Shown: positions 55,806 to 63,917 of the stretch, in pieces
Numbering within the stretch: position 1 is the stretch's first letter
How the letters are laid out: the number at the start of each line of letters is the position of its first letter
NCBI RefSeq assembly: GCF_900101855.1
Contig: NZ_FMVC01000005.1
Location: 310,001-374,000, forward strand
Source of the DNA: Flavobacterium anhuiense
GTDB taxonomy: Bacteria; Bacteroidota; Bacteroidia; Flavobacteriales; Flavobacteriaceae
Length of the DNA stretch: 64,000 nt
Reading direction: 5' to 3'
The notes under the pieces: model-generated
The model's database searches: none
Seen by the model: only the letters and a program-made list of their open reading frames with translations
What the model was told of the DNA's origin: nothing
Translations under genes and position numbers: made by a program

Positions 55806-56276
55806 CTACGTAAAAAGTTTATTAAAGTTGGTATCCTTAGAAATGTCAAAATAGGTGTAAGCCAGTTCAATAGATTCTATCGCAATGTTGCTTTCCTGAG
55901 AGTTTAAATCAGAAACAGAATATTTTACCGGATAAGCGTTGTTAAAAGTCCATTGCATGCATACTACACCAGAGGCATTGAGCAATTTTAAGATCACATT
56001 TTTGGGCTGTATTGGGTTTGATAATCCTTGATCGATGCAGTTGGCGCACCAATTGACCAACTGAGATCCAGCAGGTACCATAGCTCTTTTAAGCACTAAG
56101 TTTTGACTGTTAGAAATGGTTGGGAGGCGATATTTAAATCTATTTTCGCCTCCGCAAACAATTTCTTCTACGCTTAGTTCTTTAGAAATTCCAGATACCT
56201 CTTTGAAAGCCGCATCTACACCCGCAAAAGAGAGTGTAAAATAAAAGCTTACAGGATAATCATTACTTGCCGCCAT
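55806..56276 (-). CDS. eCIS inner tube protein 2 (Afp5-like tube initiator)
   Basis: 156 residues of the phage-tail-tube/Hcp-like fold: FYFTLSFAGVDAAFKEVSGI, then LVLKRAMVPAGSQLVNWC and CMQWTFNNAYPVKYSVSDLN. These motifs are shared with the other tube protein. Tube proteins closer to the baseplate gene block usually form the first ring on the spike. The start overlaps the end of tube protein 1 by 14 bases. Confidence 0.9.
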   Translation of the reverse strand: MAASNDYPVSFYFTLSFAGVDAAFKEVSGISKELSVEEIVCGGENRFKYRLPTISNSQNLVLKRAMVPAGSQLVNWCANCIDQGLSNPIQPKNVILKLLNASGVVCMQWTFNNAYPVKYSVSDLNSQESNIAIESIELAYTYFDISKDTNFNKLFT

Positions 56277-56733
56277 TTTTAATGATCAGCTGTTCGTGTG
56301 CAATTTCTATAGTGTCTACTGCAACCTCGTTACCGTCAGATTTCAAATCGGTGCTGGTGATTTTGGTTGGCCAGGCATTGTTTAAAGTCCATTGCATGGT
56401 GACACCGCCTTTTTCGTCCAATAATTTTATTAGAACGGTTCTTCTTTTAATCGTATTCATTACGACTTGCTGATGCCAATCCCAAAAAGTATTATCGTTT
56501 ACAAAAATTCCGCGTTTCATGGTTACGTTTCCATATTTGGTAATGCCAGGCATTTTTTCTACAGAAAAAAGAGGACTGTTACTTTTGCGATATTCTATAA
56601 TTTGATTTTCGACATCCATTCCTGTAACTTCCTGAAAAGCTACTTTTGTCAATTCTGTTCCAAGATCTACTTCGAATCTAAACTTTGGCATGGGCCATGT
56701 TGCGCCTTGTACGCTTCCGTCATCTGTTGCCAT
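56263..56733 (-). CDS. eCIS inner tube protein 1 (Afp1-like)
   Basis: 156 residues, same fold as the following gene: PMPKFRFEVDLGTELTKVAF, QEVTGMDVENQIIEYRKSNS, GNVTMKRGIFVNDNTFWDW, VTMQWTLNNAWPTKITSTDL. The tryptophan-rich VNDNTFWDWHQQV and the closing VDTIEIAHEQL match the main tube proteins of Afp/PVC and of Bacteroidota particles. It would stack into the hollow tube that carries the cargo. Confidence 0.93.
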   Translation of the reverse strand: MATDDGSVQGATWPMPKFRFEVDLGTELTKVAFQEVTGMDVENQIIEYRKSNSPLFSVEKMPGITKYGNVTMKRGIFVNDNTFWDWHQQVVMNTIKRRTVLIKLLDEKGGVTMQWTLNNAWPTKITSTDLKSDGNEVAVDTIEIAHEQLIIKNGGK

Positions 56734-56782
56734 ATTATTTTATTTTAAATTAAAAATTTGCTTAATTAAGAGTATTATTTGA

Positions 56783-58360
56783 TTAACTAGAAGTTGCCAT
56801 TTGCTGTTGAAATGTCAGAACGATAAATTCGGCAGGATGAACAACAGCAACTTTTACAGTTACATTCATGAAACCATTTAGTATATCATCTGCAGTCATT
56901 GTCGAACCTAATCCGCAGGCTACAGAAAAGGCTTCAGAAGCGCTCGCTCCCTGTAAACCTCCTTGTTTCCAAATCGAACTAAGAAAACTGCTAATCATTG
57001 AAATTACAGCTTCCCAAGTGTTTTTATCATTAGGCTGAAATACATATGCCTGAGCCGCAAGTTTGCAAGATTGCTCTAGGAAAATCATGGTTCTTCTTAC
57101 AGGAATATATCTCCAATCCTGACTATTCCCGTCAAGTGTTCTAGACCCCCAGATTAAAATGCCTAAACCGTTAAATGTTCTAATCGCATTTATCGATTTA
57201 CCAGAAACAGCATCAACGTTTAAATTGGCTTGCTGGCTTTCAGAAAGAGAAATCGGCAATGATGATACGCCCACAAAAGAAGTATTTGCAGGAGCTTCCC
57301 ACGGACCAACAGCGTTATCAACAGTAGTAATAACTCCTGCCATAGCTCCACTTGGAGGAAGAATATTAGCATCGGCCAAAATATGCTTAATCATAAGAGA
57401 GTAAGTCTGGCTGGCAATAAGCAATGCATTGTGATTTTGCGTCACAGTCAAAGTGCTTGACGGACTTTGGATATTGGCAATAATCGATGCAGCGGCTGGG
57501 TTAGGAGCACTTGGTGGATTAAGAACTGCTTCAAGCTGTTTCAAATCTCCGCCAAACAAATTTGTATAATCAATATCAGAAGTTTGCATTATCGTAGTTC
57601 CTATAAAAGGATAATAAGCCATTCCATAGTTTAACCCAACAGAACCTGTATTCATTCTGAAATTGGAAATATCCTCCGTATACAAAATAGGATCTGGAGC
57701 GTCGCCGCCAATAATGTCAAACAAGCACATTGCAGTCTGCATTTGTGTAGCCTGAAGCAGCATAGATTGCATTAGAGTTCCGTTGTCTTCTACGCTTAGC
57801 AAAGTGGCTTCTGGGCAAATGTACATGGTTGGCTCTTGTTCATTCAGCAATAAAGAAAGACCTTTTGTCAAATCATTCAGCTGTACATTTGGATTTACAA
57901 CAGGAATGCCTGGAGTTCCTGCTTTTTGTGACGGAGGGCCATAAGAACCAACAGAAACAATATAAGCATCTCCACCTCCATTTTCATAAAATAGTCTTAC
58001 GCTATTGTATAAATAATACACCGTGTTAGGATCTGGAACAATTGAATAGTACGTTCCTGCAATCAGCATGTAGTCTCCCTTTAGGGGCTGACTCTTTTCT
58101 GCTACCAGATAGTATTCAGGGCTGTATTGTTTGGACGGACTTGCTGGCGCAGGTGGATCCGGCAAACAGAAAAAAGCCTGAAAATCAGCAAAAGATGTGA
58201 TTTTTACTGGCACATTCGTATACGATTTTCCTTCGTATGCGGCCTGTGGTGTGTACCCTATAAATGCTGGTATAGCCGTAGCAACTCCAACAACAGAATT
58301 GGGAAAAGCATTTAATTCTTGAATGTAAACACCAGGAGTTTGAATGGTAGATAAATTCAT
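56783..58360 (-). CDS. eCIS contractile sheath protein (Afp2/3-like)
   Basis: 525 residues. The N-terminal handshake strand region is LSTIQTPGVYIQELNAFPNS followed by VVGVATAIPAFIGYT. The C-terminal domain holds GLGILIWGSRTLDGNSQDWR, YIPVRRTMIFLEQSCKLAAQ and VKVAVVHPAEFIVLTFQQQM, all typical of contractile sheaths. Only one sheath gene is present, whereas Afp and PVC have three. A single sheath is common in Bacteroidota particles. Confidence 0.95.
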   Translation of the reverse strand: MNLSTIQTPGVYIQELNAFPNSVVGVATAIPAFIGYTPQAAYEGKSYTNVPVKITSFADFQAFFCLPDPPAPASPSKQYSPEYYLVAEKSQPLKGDYMLIAGTYYSIVPDPNTVYYLYNSVRLFYENGGGDAYIVSVGSYGPPSQKAGTPGIPVVNPNVQLNDLTKGLSLLLNEQEPTMYICPEATLLSVEDNGTLMQSMLLQATQMQTAMCLFDIIGGDAPDPILYTEDISNFRMNTGSVGLNYGMAYYPFIGTTIMQTSDIDYTNLFGGDLKQLEAVLNPPSAPNPAAASIIANIQSPSSTLTVTQNHNALLIASQTYSLMIKHILADANILPPSGAMAGVITTVDNAVGPWEAPANTSFVGVSSLPISLSESQQANLNVDAVSGKSINAIRTFNGLGILIWGSRTLDGNSQDWRYIPVRRTMIFLEQSCKLAAQAYVFQPNDKNTWEAVISMISSFLSSIWKQGGLQGASASEAFSVACGLGSTMTADDILNGFMNVTVKVAVVHPAEFIVLTFQQQMATSS

Positions 58361-58396
58361 TGATTTTAGTTTTTAATGTTCATTTTTAATAGTTTT

Positions 58397-59218
58397 TTAT
58401 AGATAGATATACATTGGTGATGCGACCTCGTTTTGGTCGCTGTTCTCGATAATTCCGACTCGGGAGACATCTGGACACGGAAGTCCTTTTATAATTACTT
58501 TGGGTTTTATATTGTTTTGATTTGCAGATGATGAACTGTTTACCAAATCAAATTTATATTTTGGCTTTTCGCTAAGTGTGATATAGGTTTTATTGGAAGT
58601 AAACAATAATGCCGATTCTCCAGTTTGGATTGTTACATTTTGAGGACCGTCAAAATGTATGTTTTCCTTTTCTGTAATCGAAGGATTATTGAGCTGTACA
58701 GCATTTTTATTTATAAAATAATATTGCCATTGTGTTGCTCGTGCAGTAAAGTTTATTTTAAAAAGAGGAGAATGGGCTGTTAGTATATCTTCGAAATAAA
58801 TTTTTAAATGGCCAAAATGAGAAGAAATTGGTTTGTTCTCTAAGGTTTGGTTTAAAATTATTTTACCATTATTGTTTATATTTTTAGGATCCTGACTGGA
58901 ATACGTAATAGCTCCAATCCAGTTTATGGGCAATGTGGTAAAGAGAATAAAGTTTGGATTGCTGCATTTGATATCAAACTCAAAATAATTTTGCTGTGTT
59001 GTCGTAGAAATATAATTTAATAAGTCTGATAGCGAAGATTTTGTATTAGAATATAAATCAAATCCGTTGGAGACAAGATTCATTTTGAATCCGAATTTTT
59101 TTAATGTTTTGTCAGTCGTATGATTGGGAATAAAGTGGAGACAATTGCATTTTCCGTTATCAAAAAAAGTATGATAAGCTGCAATGCTAAAGATTTGTAT
59201 GTAATTGCTCTGTATCAT
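58397..59218 (-). CDS. eCIS protein between cap and sheath genes, unknown function
   Basis: 273 residues, beta-rich, no signal peptide. It opens IQIFSIAAYHTFFDNGKCNC. A GSALLFTSNKTYITLSEKPK-like segment lies near residue 200 (GESALLFTSNKTYITLSEKP). A gene in this slot, between the DUF4255 cap and the sheath, is found in several Bacteroidota clusters. A cap-adaptor role like that described for AlgoCIS is possible but rests on position alone. It overlaps the cap gene by four bases. Confidence 0.6.
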   Translation of the reverse strand: MIQSNYIQIFSIAAYHTFFDNGKCNCLHFIPNHTTDKTLKKFGFKMNLVSNGFDLYSNTKSSLSDLLNYISTTTQQNYFEFDIKCSNPNFILFTTLPINWIGAITYSSQDPKNINNNGKIILNQTLENKPISSHFGHLKIYFEDILTAHSPLFKINFTARATQWQYYFINKNAVQLNNPSITEKENIHFDGPQNVTIQTGESALLFTSNKTYITLSEKPKYKFDLVNSSSSANQNNIKPKVIIKGLPCPDVSRVGIIENSDQNEVASPMYIYL

Positions 59219-59784
59219 TTGACGATATTATTACTGGTATTTTTTACAGACGGTATGATTTCCATAATTTCGTGAGCCTGAACTTTTATCAGTTTCATTT
59301 TATAAATAATCGAAGGCTGATATTTCGTTGCCATTGCTGTCCATAAACTGTGCATCTGATGATAGGAGATCTTTTCGTATTCAAATTCTAATCTGCTCAA
59401 ACCATCTGGAATAGAAGAGGAGGACGATGCATCGATATAATTGTTAATCTGAAAGAAGACAATTATAGCATCCAGAAATTTTAAAGATTCGGTGTAATCC
59501 TCAAAATTGCTGCTAATGAGCAAGTCTATATTATATCTTTCTGTTGGATTAAAATTGGAATAGTTGCCACTTTCTAACCTCTGATTTCTGACATAAAAAG
59601 GCTGATTGGTTTCTTTTTCAATATTGATAAGAGACAAAACCACTTTGTTCTGATTTGCTTTTGGCAAAGTCCCGCTTGGTTCAATGAGATAGTTCAAAAC
59701 AGTTTTATCTTCGGTCAAACCAAAACGGTTTTTTAAAAACTGTCCCAGTAATTTATTCGTAAATTGAAGTGCCTGGTTGATCAT
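59215..59784 (-). CDS. eCIS tail terminator/cap protein (DUF4255, Afp16/Pvc16-like)
   Basis: 189 residues with the DUF4255 signature. LNQFLKNRFGLTE-like opening is LGQFLKNRFGLTEDKTVLNY, followed by KVVLSLINIEKETNQPFYVR, RYNIDLLISSNFEDYTESLK and LDAIIVFFQINNYID. The end is YQPSIIYKMKLIKVQAHEI. Such proteins cap the distal end of tube and sheath and fix length together with the tape measure. It is the first gene of the eCIS operon, so the promoter must lie in 59785-60156. Confidence 0.9.
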   Translation of the reverse strand: MINQALQFTNKLLGQFLKNRFGLTEDKTVLNYLIEPSGTLPKANQNKVVLSLINIEKETNQPFYVRNQRLESGNYSNFNPTERYNIDLLISSNFEDYTESLKFLDAIIVFFQINNYIDASSSSSIPDGLSRLEFEYEKISYHQMHSLWTAMATKYQPSIIYKMKLIKVQAHEIMEIIPSVKNTSNNIVK

Positions 59785-59897
59785 CGCATTTAACTCTTAG
59801 GATTAATGAAGTGCCGTAACTAAGAAATTTAGCTATTGGTAGTTGTAAAAGTAGCTGAGAATTAGATTTGTACGAAAAATTTGTAATATACTTTTCA

Positions 59898-59963
59898 TAG
59901 ACAAAACCATAAGAGATTGTGTGTTTTTTGTAGACAAAATGTAGACAAAGTTTTTTTTGTCTA
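59898..59963. promoter_or_regulatory. Candidate operator: four TAGACAAA sites upstream of the eCIS operon
   Basis: TAGACAAA occurs at 59898-59905, 59931-59938 and 59942-59949, and inverted (TTTGTCTA) at 59956-59963. The second and third copies start 11 bases apart, about one helical turn. The third and fourth make an inverted pair with a six-base spacer. They lie in the 372-base gap between the first eCIS gene and a LuxR-type regulator gene and look like binding sites of a regulator. Confidence 0.5.
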
Positions 59964-60156
59964 TACTTTGTTACAAATTGAAGTGTAAGACATTAAAAAT
60001 TGTTATTTTACTAAGAGAAAAAGCGACAAAAAAGTAGAGATTTAAGTTTAGAAACAGAGGTTTGAAATCAGAAAATTGAGGCATAAAACCTCTTTTGCAA
60101 TGCCAATCATAAGAAAGCATGCAATTGTTGGAAAGCGAAATGAAGGAAAGGAAATT

Positions 60157-61017
60157 TTAAGAAACTGTTCTTAAGTATGAAATGATATCATCTTCTTTTT
60201 TAAGAGTTAATTTCTTTTTTAGACGATATTTATGAGTGCGAACGCTTTCTTGATTGATGCCAAGAAGATTGGTAATATCATTGTTGCTCATATTCATTTT
60301 AATATAGCAGCAATATTTTAAATCTCTAGAACTTAAAGAAGGATGTTTTTTGGCAAGAGCCAGAAGAAAATTAGGATTTGACTGTTCAAAATAGATTTTA
60401 AAATCATCCCAAAGTTTATTGTCGTTTGCAACGGTTTTGATCGAATTTACAATAGACATTAATTCAATTCTCGTTGCATCATCCACATTAGGATAGAGAT
60501 ACGAAATGCGTTCTTTTATCTTTAAGAGAACTTCAACCTTTTGGTCAAGTTCCATTACATAATGGCTTAATTTATCGGAATCATTCTTCTGTATTGCTGC
60601 TTCTGCAAACGACGCGGTAGGCATATTTTGTGATTCCGTTTTTTTTAAAAGAAAAATAGAGCGTATTCTATAAATTAAAAAATCGGTATTCTGAATCTGA
60701 TTAAACGGATAAGTGAAAACGATACTTTGTTTAGACCAGCATAAAGATTCGCATTCATAATTTTGAGTCAGATATAGAATTGGAAGATCCCTTTTGTCAG
60801 AACTGAAATTGGTGTCATTTAAAACAAGTTTGTTTTGTTTAAAACCCAAAATTACCAAATCAGGATTTAAAGAGTTTATCGTATTCTTTAAATCAACTCC
60901 TCTCGAAACTGTGACCGTAGAAAAAGCATAATCAGAGACTATAGATATTGCATTCAATATCACAGTCAATATAGTGATATCGTCACATCCAATTACTATA
61001 GATTTTTTTTCGAGCAT
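60157..61017 (-). CDS. LuxR-type regulator with degenerate receiver domain
   Basis: 286 residues. The N-terminus follows the receiver fold and keeps the acidic pair (GCDD, 12-13), but the phosphoacceptor place in NPDLVILGFKQN is Gly-58, not Asp. The conserved Lys of the KPF motif is Tyr (TYPF). It is therefore a pseudo-receiver that cannot be phosphorylated in the usual way. A helical linker with a coiled coil leads to a LuxR-type helix-turn-helix (LSSRDLKYCCYIKMNMSNND, then ITNLLGINQESVRTHKYRLK). It is transcribed on the same strand as the eCIS operon and lies immediately upstream of it, next to the TAGACAAA sites, so it probably controls that operon or itself. Confidence 0.8.
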   Translation of the reverse strand: MLEKKSIVIGCDDITILTVILNAISIVSDYAFSTVTVSRGVDLKNTINSLNPDLVILGFKQNKLVLNDTNFSSDKRDLPILYLTQNYECESLCWSKQSIVFTYPFNQIQNTDFLIYRIRSIFLLKKTESQNMPTASFAEAAIQKNDSDKLSHYVMELDQKVEVLLKIKERISYLYPNVDDATRIELMSIVNSIKTVANDNKLWDDFKIYFEQSNPNFLLALAKKHPSLSSRDLKYCCYIKMNMSNNDITNLLGINQESVRTHKYRLKKKLTLKKEDDIISYLRTVS

Positions 61018-61751
61018 CTTTGGGGTGTTTGTTGCTTCTTATGTAATATTAATTTTTAATACGACATACGAAATGAAAAATAAATAATAACATTTTCTTG
61101 CCATAAAGCCGATTTAATATCCAATAGAGCTTAACTAATAGTTTATACAAAAAGTCATTTCTCTAGTAAACATTAAAATGGTTTTATAACTTGATTTAAA
61201 TTCAATTAAAATATTTGGATTAAATAGCGGCTTGTAAAAAGGAGTGTAAATTTATTTAATCTATAGGAATATTACTATGAGTAGTATTACCTGTTTTTGT
61301 ATTTTCTGTGTTAATTAACATTTTTTTAAAGGCAAATATCAATTTTCCAAAAAACTGAGTTTGTTTTGACTTATTGAACTTATGTAGAGATGTTTATAAT
61401 ATAGATTAAGCTGCGCCTTTATGATATTCTTTTTGTATTTCATTGGTTGAATTCCACTATCGTAGGGTTTTTGCCAATGATGATGAGGTACAGATTTATG
61501 TGTATCATGTGATAACAACCTGACTTTTCATTGTTTCATTTTAACGGTTCAAGGTTCATTTTACTATTTCTGGTTTCAGATTATAATCTGAAACCATTTC
61601 TATTGTTTCAAATAAGAAGATTAAAGTTTTTCACTTTAATTTTAAGTATTATTTCAAAAGCAGTTTTTCTTACATAAAAGAAGAGCTGCCACCAATTGAG
61701 TATGTATGAACTTATAAGGTAAAATAAAGTATTAATTTAAATACAAAACCT
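61018..61751. other. Long intergenic region without a gene
   Basis: These 734 bases contain no convincing coding frame. They hold the promoter region of the minus-strand regulator and of the plus-strand small gene at 61752, and a perfect palindrome at 61572-61595. A structured small RNA or a degraded gene cannot be excluded. Confidence 0.6.
61572..61595. repeat. Perfect 24-bp palindrome
   Basis: The 12-base arm GGTTTCAGATTA is exactly inverted with no spacer. No T-run follows at once (ATTTCTATTGTTT), so it fits a weak terminator or a dimeric regulator site. Confidence 0.6.
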
Positions 61752-61994
61752 ATGGCCGCCATTCCTGATGAATTGTACAATGTTAAGTTTGCAGCGTATT
61801 TTGATTCAATGAAAGAATTGTATATACTCGATCAAAAATTTAAAGTAATATGCGATGCTTATTGCGCAAGCACGGCTAAAACTGAGCTTTATAAGGATAA
61901 AAGCGAAAAAAACTTTCGACGCAGAATGAAATTTGAGAATCTGTCAAGGGAGTTAGAAGAAGAAATTCTTTTCTACATTATGCGTAATAGGTAA
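61752..61994 (+). CDS. Small helical protein of unknown function
   Basis: 80 residues, charged and helical: YFDSMKELYILDQKFKVICD, FRRRMKFENLSRELEEEILF. It has no signal peptide. No family is recognised. It faces the glycosylase gene, and their stops are nine bases apart. Coding is supported by a normal codon pattern and a conserved-looking charge pattern only. Confidence 0.5.
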   Translation: MAAIPDELYNVKFAAYFDSMKELYILDQKFKVICDAYCASTAKTELYKDKSEKNFRRRMKFENLSRELEEEILFYIMRNR

Positions 61995-62003
61995 TTGTTG
62001 CTA

Positions 62004-62507
62004 TTAATCTTCATTTTTTGAAAGCCTTATTTTTGATACGACTTTCCATTGTTCCATTTTTTCAGCTGTAGTTAATCCTGCATTTAGTCCGCTAGTGGAG
62101 GGTAGTGTTATATAAGTAATTCCATCTTGCGGTACAGAATGTTTGTGAAAGTATTTTGCGGCGGCTTTGCTTTCAAAAAAGACGTATTTTATGTTAGGAA
62201 ACTGTTTGTGCAGATTCTCAAAATCGTTAATAGTTTCTTCTGTTATTTTGGCGTCGCTGCTTCCTTCTCTTTTGCAGCTTTTAAGGACATTCCAAAGTCC
62301 AATATTGTATTTTTTGACGAGCGCTTTACGATCTTCATAAGAAGTGCTGAACTCTTCTTCAAAAATAGCAAACAAAATCTTCCAGAAAAGATTGCCTCTG
62401 TTGGCATAGTATTCTTGCTTTGCAATAGATTGCTCACCCGCCATGGTGCCCATAATTAGGATAATTGTGGAATTGTCTATTAATGGTGGGAGGGCGTGTT
62501 TTAGCAT
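62004..62507 (-). CDS. Hypoxanthine/uracil-DNA glycosylase (UDG superfamily, family 6-like)
   Basis: 167 residues. It has the UDG superfamily fold with IILIMGTMAGEQSIAKQEYY at motif A, ANRGNLFWKILFAIF, YNIGLWNVLKSCKREGSSDA and the C-terminal LPSTSGLNAG. The order and the residues GTMAGE, RGNLFW and PSTSG match bacterial deoxyinosine/hypoxanthine-DNA glycosylases. The enzyme excises the base made by adenine deamination, or uracil, so it works in base-excision repair. A DNA-repair gene in the neighbourhood of a deaminase-like toxin is worth noting, but it lies 28 kb away and is separately transcribed. Confidence 0.85.
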   Translation of the reverse strand: MLKHALPPLIDNSTIILIMGTMAGEQSIAKQEYYANRGNLFWKILFAIFEEEFSTSYEDRKALVKKYNIGLWNVLKSCKREGSSDAKITEETINDFENLHKQFPNIKYVFFESKAAAKYFHKHSVPQDGITYITLPSTSGLNAGLTTAEKMEQWKVVSKIRLSKNED

Positions 62508-62923
62508 GAGTTTTTTGTTTTTGTAAAATTAGGGATAAAGATTTGAAATGAATAATCATCAAATTATAAAGATACTTGTACCGAAAAGCTACGCAAATTT
62601 TGATTGGTTTTTAAAACATGGAAATCAATAAACCTCTGTAATTTATATTAAATTTAGTTTTATAGTCGAAGTCTTTTAGATATTTTCGTTTTCTTAAAAT
62701 GAAGATGAGGTGGCGCAAAGTTAGTTTCTAAATCTTTCGAGATTGATTAGAGTTTAGGCGGAGATTACTTTGCGGATCGGGGTGAAACAAAATCGCAAGG
62801 ATTTTCATTTAAAGCAAGTGAAGGAATTAAGTCTATAAAATCTTTATATTAAACTTATAAAAAAAATATTATTATAAGCTTTGTAAGATATGTTTAAATT
62901 TGACTTTAAGAACTTTTTAAAGT
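62508..62923. other. Intergenic region with repeat remnants, no convincing gene
   Basis: A 27-codon frame at 62548-62631 (MNNHQIIKILVPKSYANFD and on) is open but too short to support. The rest is AT-rich apart from the repeat at 62714-62774. It should contain the promoter of the gene at 62924. Confidence 0.5.
62714..62774. repeat. Inverted repeat related to the repeat at 1765-1836
   Basis: CGCAAAGT at 62714-62721 is inverted as ACTTTGCG at 62767-62774. Between them lies an AATCTTTCGAGATT inner pairing. The outer motif GGCGCAAAGTTAG matches the arm at 1826-1836 except for one base. Confidence 0.45.
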
Positions 62924-63253
62924 ATGAAAGATAAGTTAAAGGTATTTAGTGTTATAGGATTAATAATTTTGGGAATCTACTGTATAGCAACTAAATTAAG
63001 AGAAAAGGAGTTGCAAAACATTGATTTCATTAATAAAAACTATAAAATTACTAAAGGTGTAGTTATTAAAAAATCTATCCAAAAGGGAAATCATATCAGA
63101 GTTAGGTATTATGTTGGAGATAAAGAATATATTGGTATTGATGGTTTTACTTCTTCTCAAAAAGTTAATGAGGGAGATACTATTTTGGTTAAATATTCAT
63201 TTTCAAAACCAGAGTTAATGATTTCACAGTTTAATGAACAATTTGATAGGTGA
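62924..63253 (+). CDS. Small membrane-anchored protein (DUF3592-like)
   Basis: 109 residues: a short cytoplasmic start, one N-terminal membrane helix (FSVIGLIILGIYCIATKL), and a beta-rich exterior domain (YKITKGVVIKKSIQKGNHIR, VRYYVGDKEYIGIDGF, GDTILVKYSFSKPELM). The strand pattern resembles DUF3592-type proteins. Function unknown. The gap to the next gene is 78 bases from the stop to its ATG. Confidence 0.6.
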   Translation: MKDKLKVFSVIGLIILGIYCIATKLREKELQNIDFINKNYKITKGVVIKKSIQKGNHIRVRYYVGDKEYIGIDGFTSSQKVNEGDTILVKYSFSKPELMISQFNEQFDR

Positions 63254-63331
63254 TAATATCTATAGTTCTTGGGAAGATAGTGTAGGATGCTCGCTCTAGC
63301 AGAGTATTACTAATCTTATTTGAATTTAAAT

Positions 63332-63829
63332 ATGATAAAATTAATTATTCGTTTTTTATTGGTAGTGGCAACATGTGTTGTTTTATTTAGATATAAATAT
63401 CTGGATAATTATGATCTAATAATTGAAGTTTTTTTAATTATCGGTTTAATCTTAAACTACGGGAAAAATGAAAATACTGTTGAAGCACTTTCTAATTATT
63501 TTTATTGGCTGATAATGATCTTCCTAATTTTTTTGCATACTAAGATTGATCTTTTCAGTTTTATTGATGCTTTTATAATTCTTTTAGCATTTAAAACGTT
63601 TGTTTTGTTTTTGAATTATTTCAAATATCAAAAAGTAGCTGTTGTAAGCTCATATTTAAGCAAGATTTGGATTTTTACCTTTTATTTATATTTAACTGAA
63701 ATTATATTAAACAGCACTCATGGCTTTAGAAACTTATTTTTTAATATCGGAATAATTTCTGCAATTGAAACAATTCTAATAATTTCTAGAAATAAGGAAT
63801 GGAAGCTTAATACTGTCAGCTTTTGGTAG
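63332..63829 (+). CDS. Polytopic membrane protein of unknown function
   Basis: 165 residues from the ATG at 63332. A TTG four codons upstream is the only earlier start. About five membrane segments (LIIRFLLVVATCVVLF, LIIEVFLIIGLILNYG, YFYWLIMIFLIFLHTK, FIDAFIILLAFKTFVLFLNY, and IWIFTFYLYLTEIIL) and no soluble domain. No family is recognised. Confidence 0.6.
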   Translation: MIKLIIRFLLVVATCVVLFRYKYLDNYDLIIEVFLIIGLILNYGKNENTVEALSNYFYWLIMIFLIFLHTKIDLFSFIDAFIILLAFKTFVLFLNYFKYQKVAVVSSYLSKIWIFTFYLYLTEIILNSTHGFRNLFFNIGIISAIETILIISRNKEWKLNTVSFW

Positions 63830-63917
63830 TGTATTTGTAAAAAAGAGTTTAAAACAAAAACATAAAAAGAGATTTAAAAAAGTCTGCCTTTTATATTGAA
63901 CTAATATCTGGTATAGC

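Noticed and set aside
62548..62631. A 27-codon frame
   Set aside because: It is too short, without supporting context.
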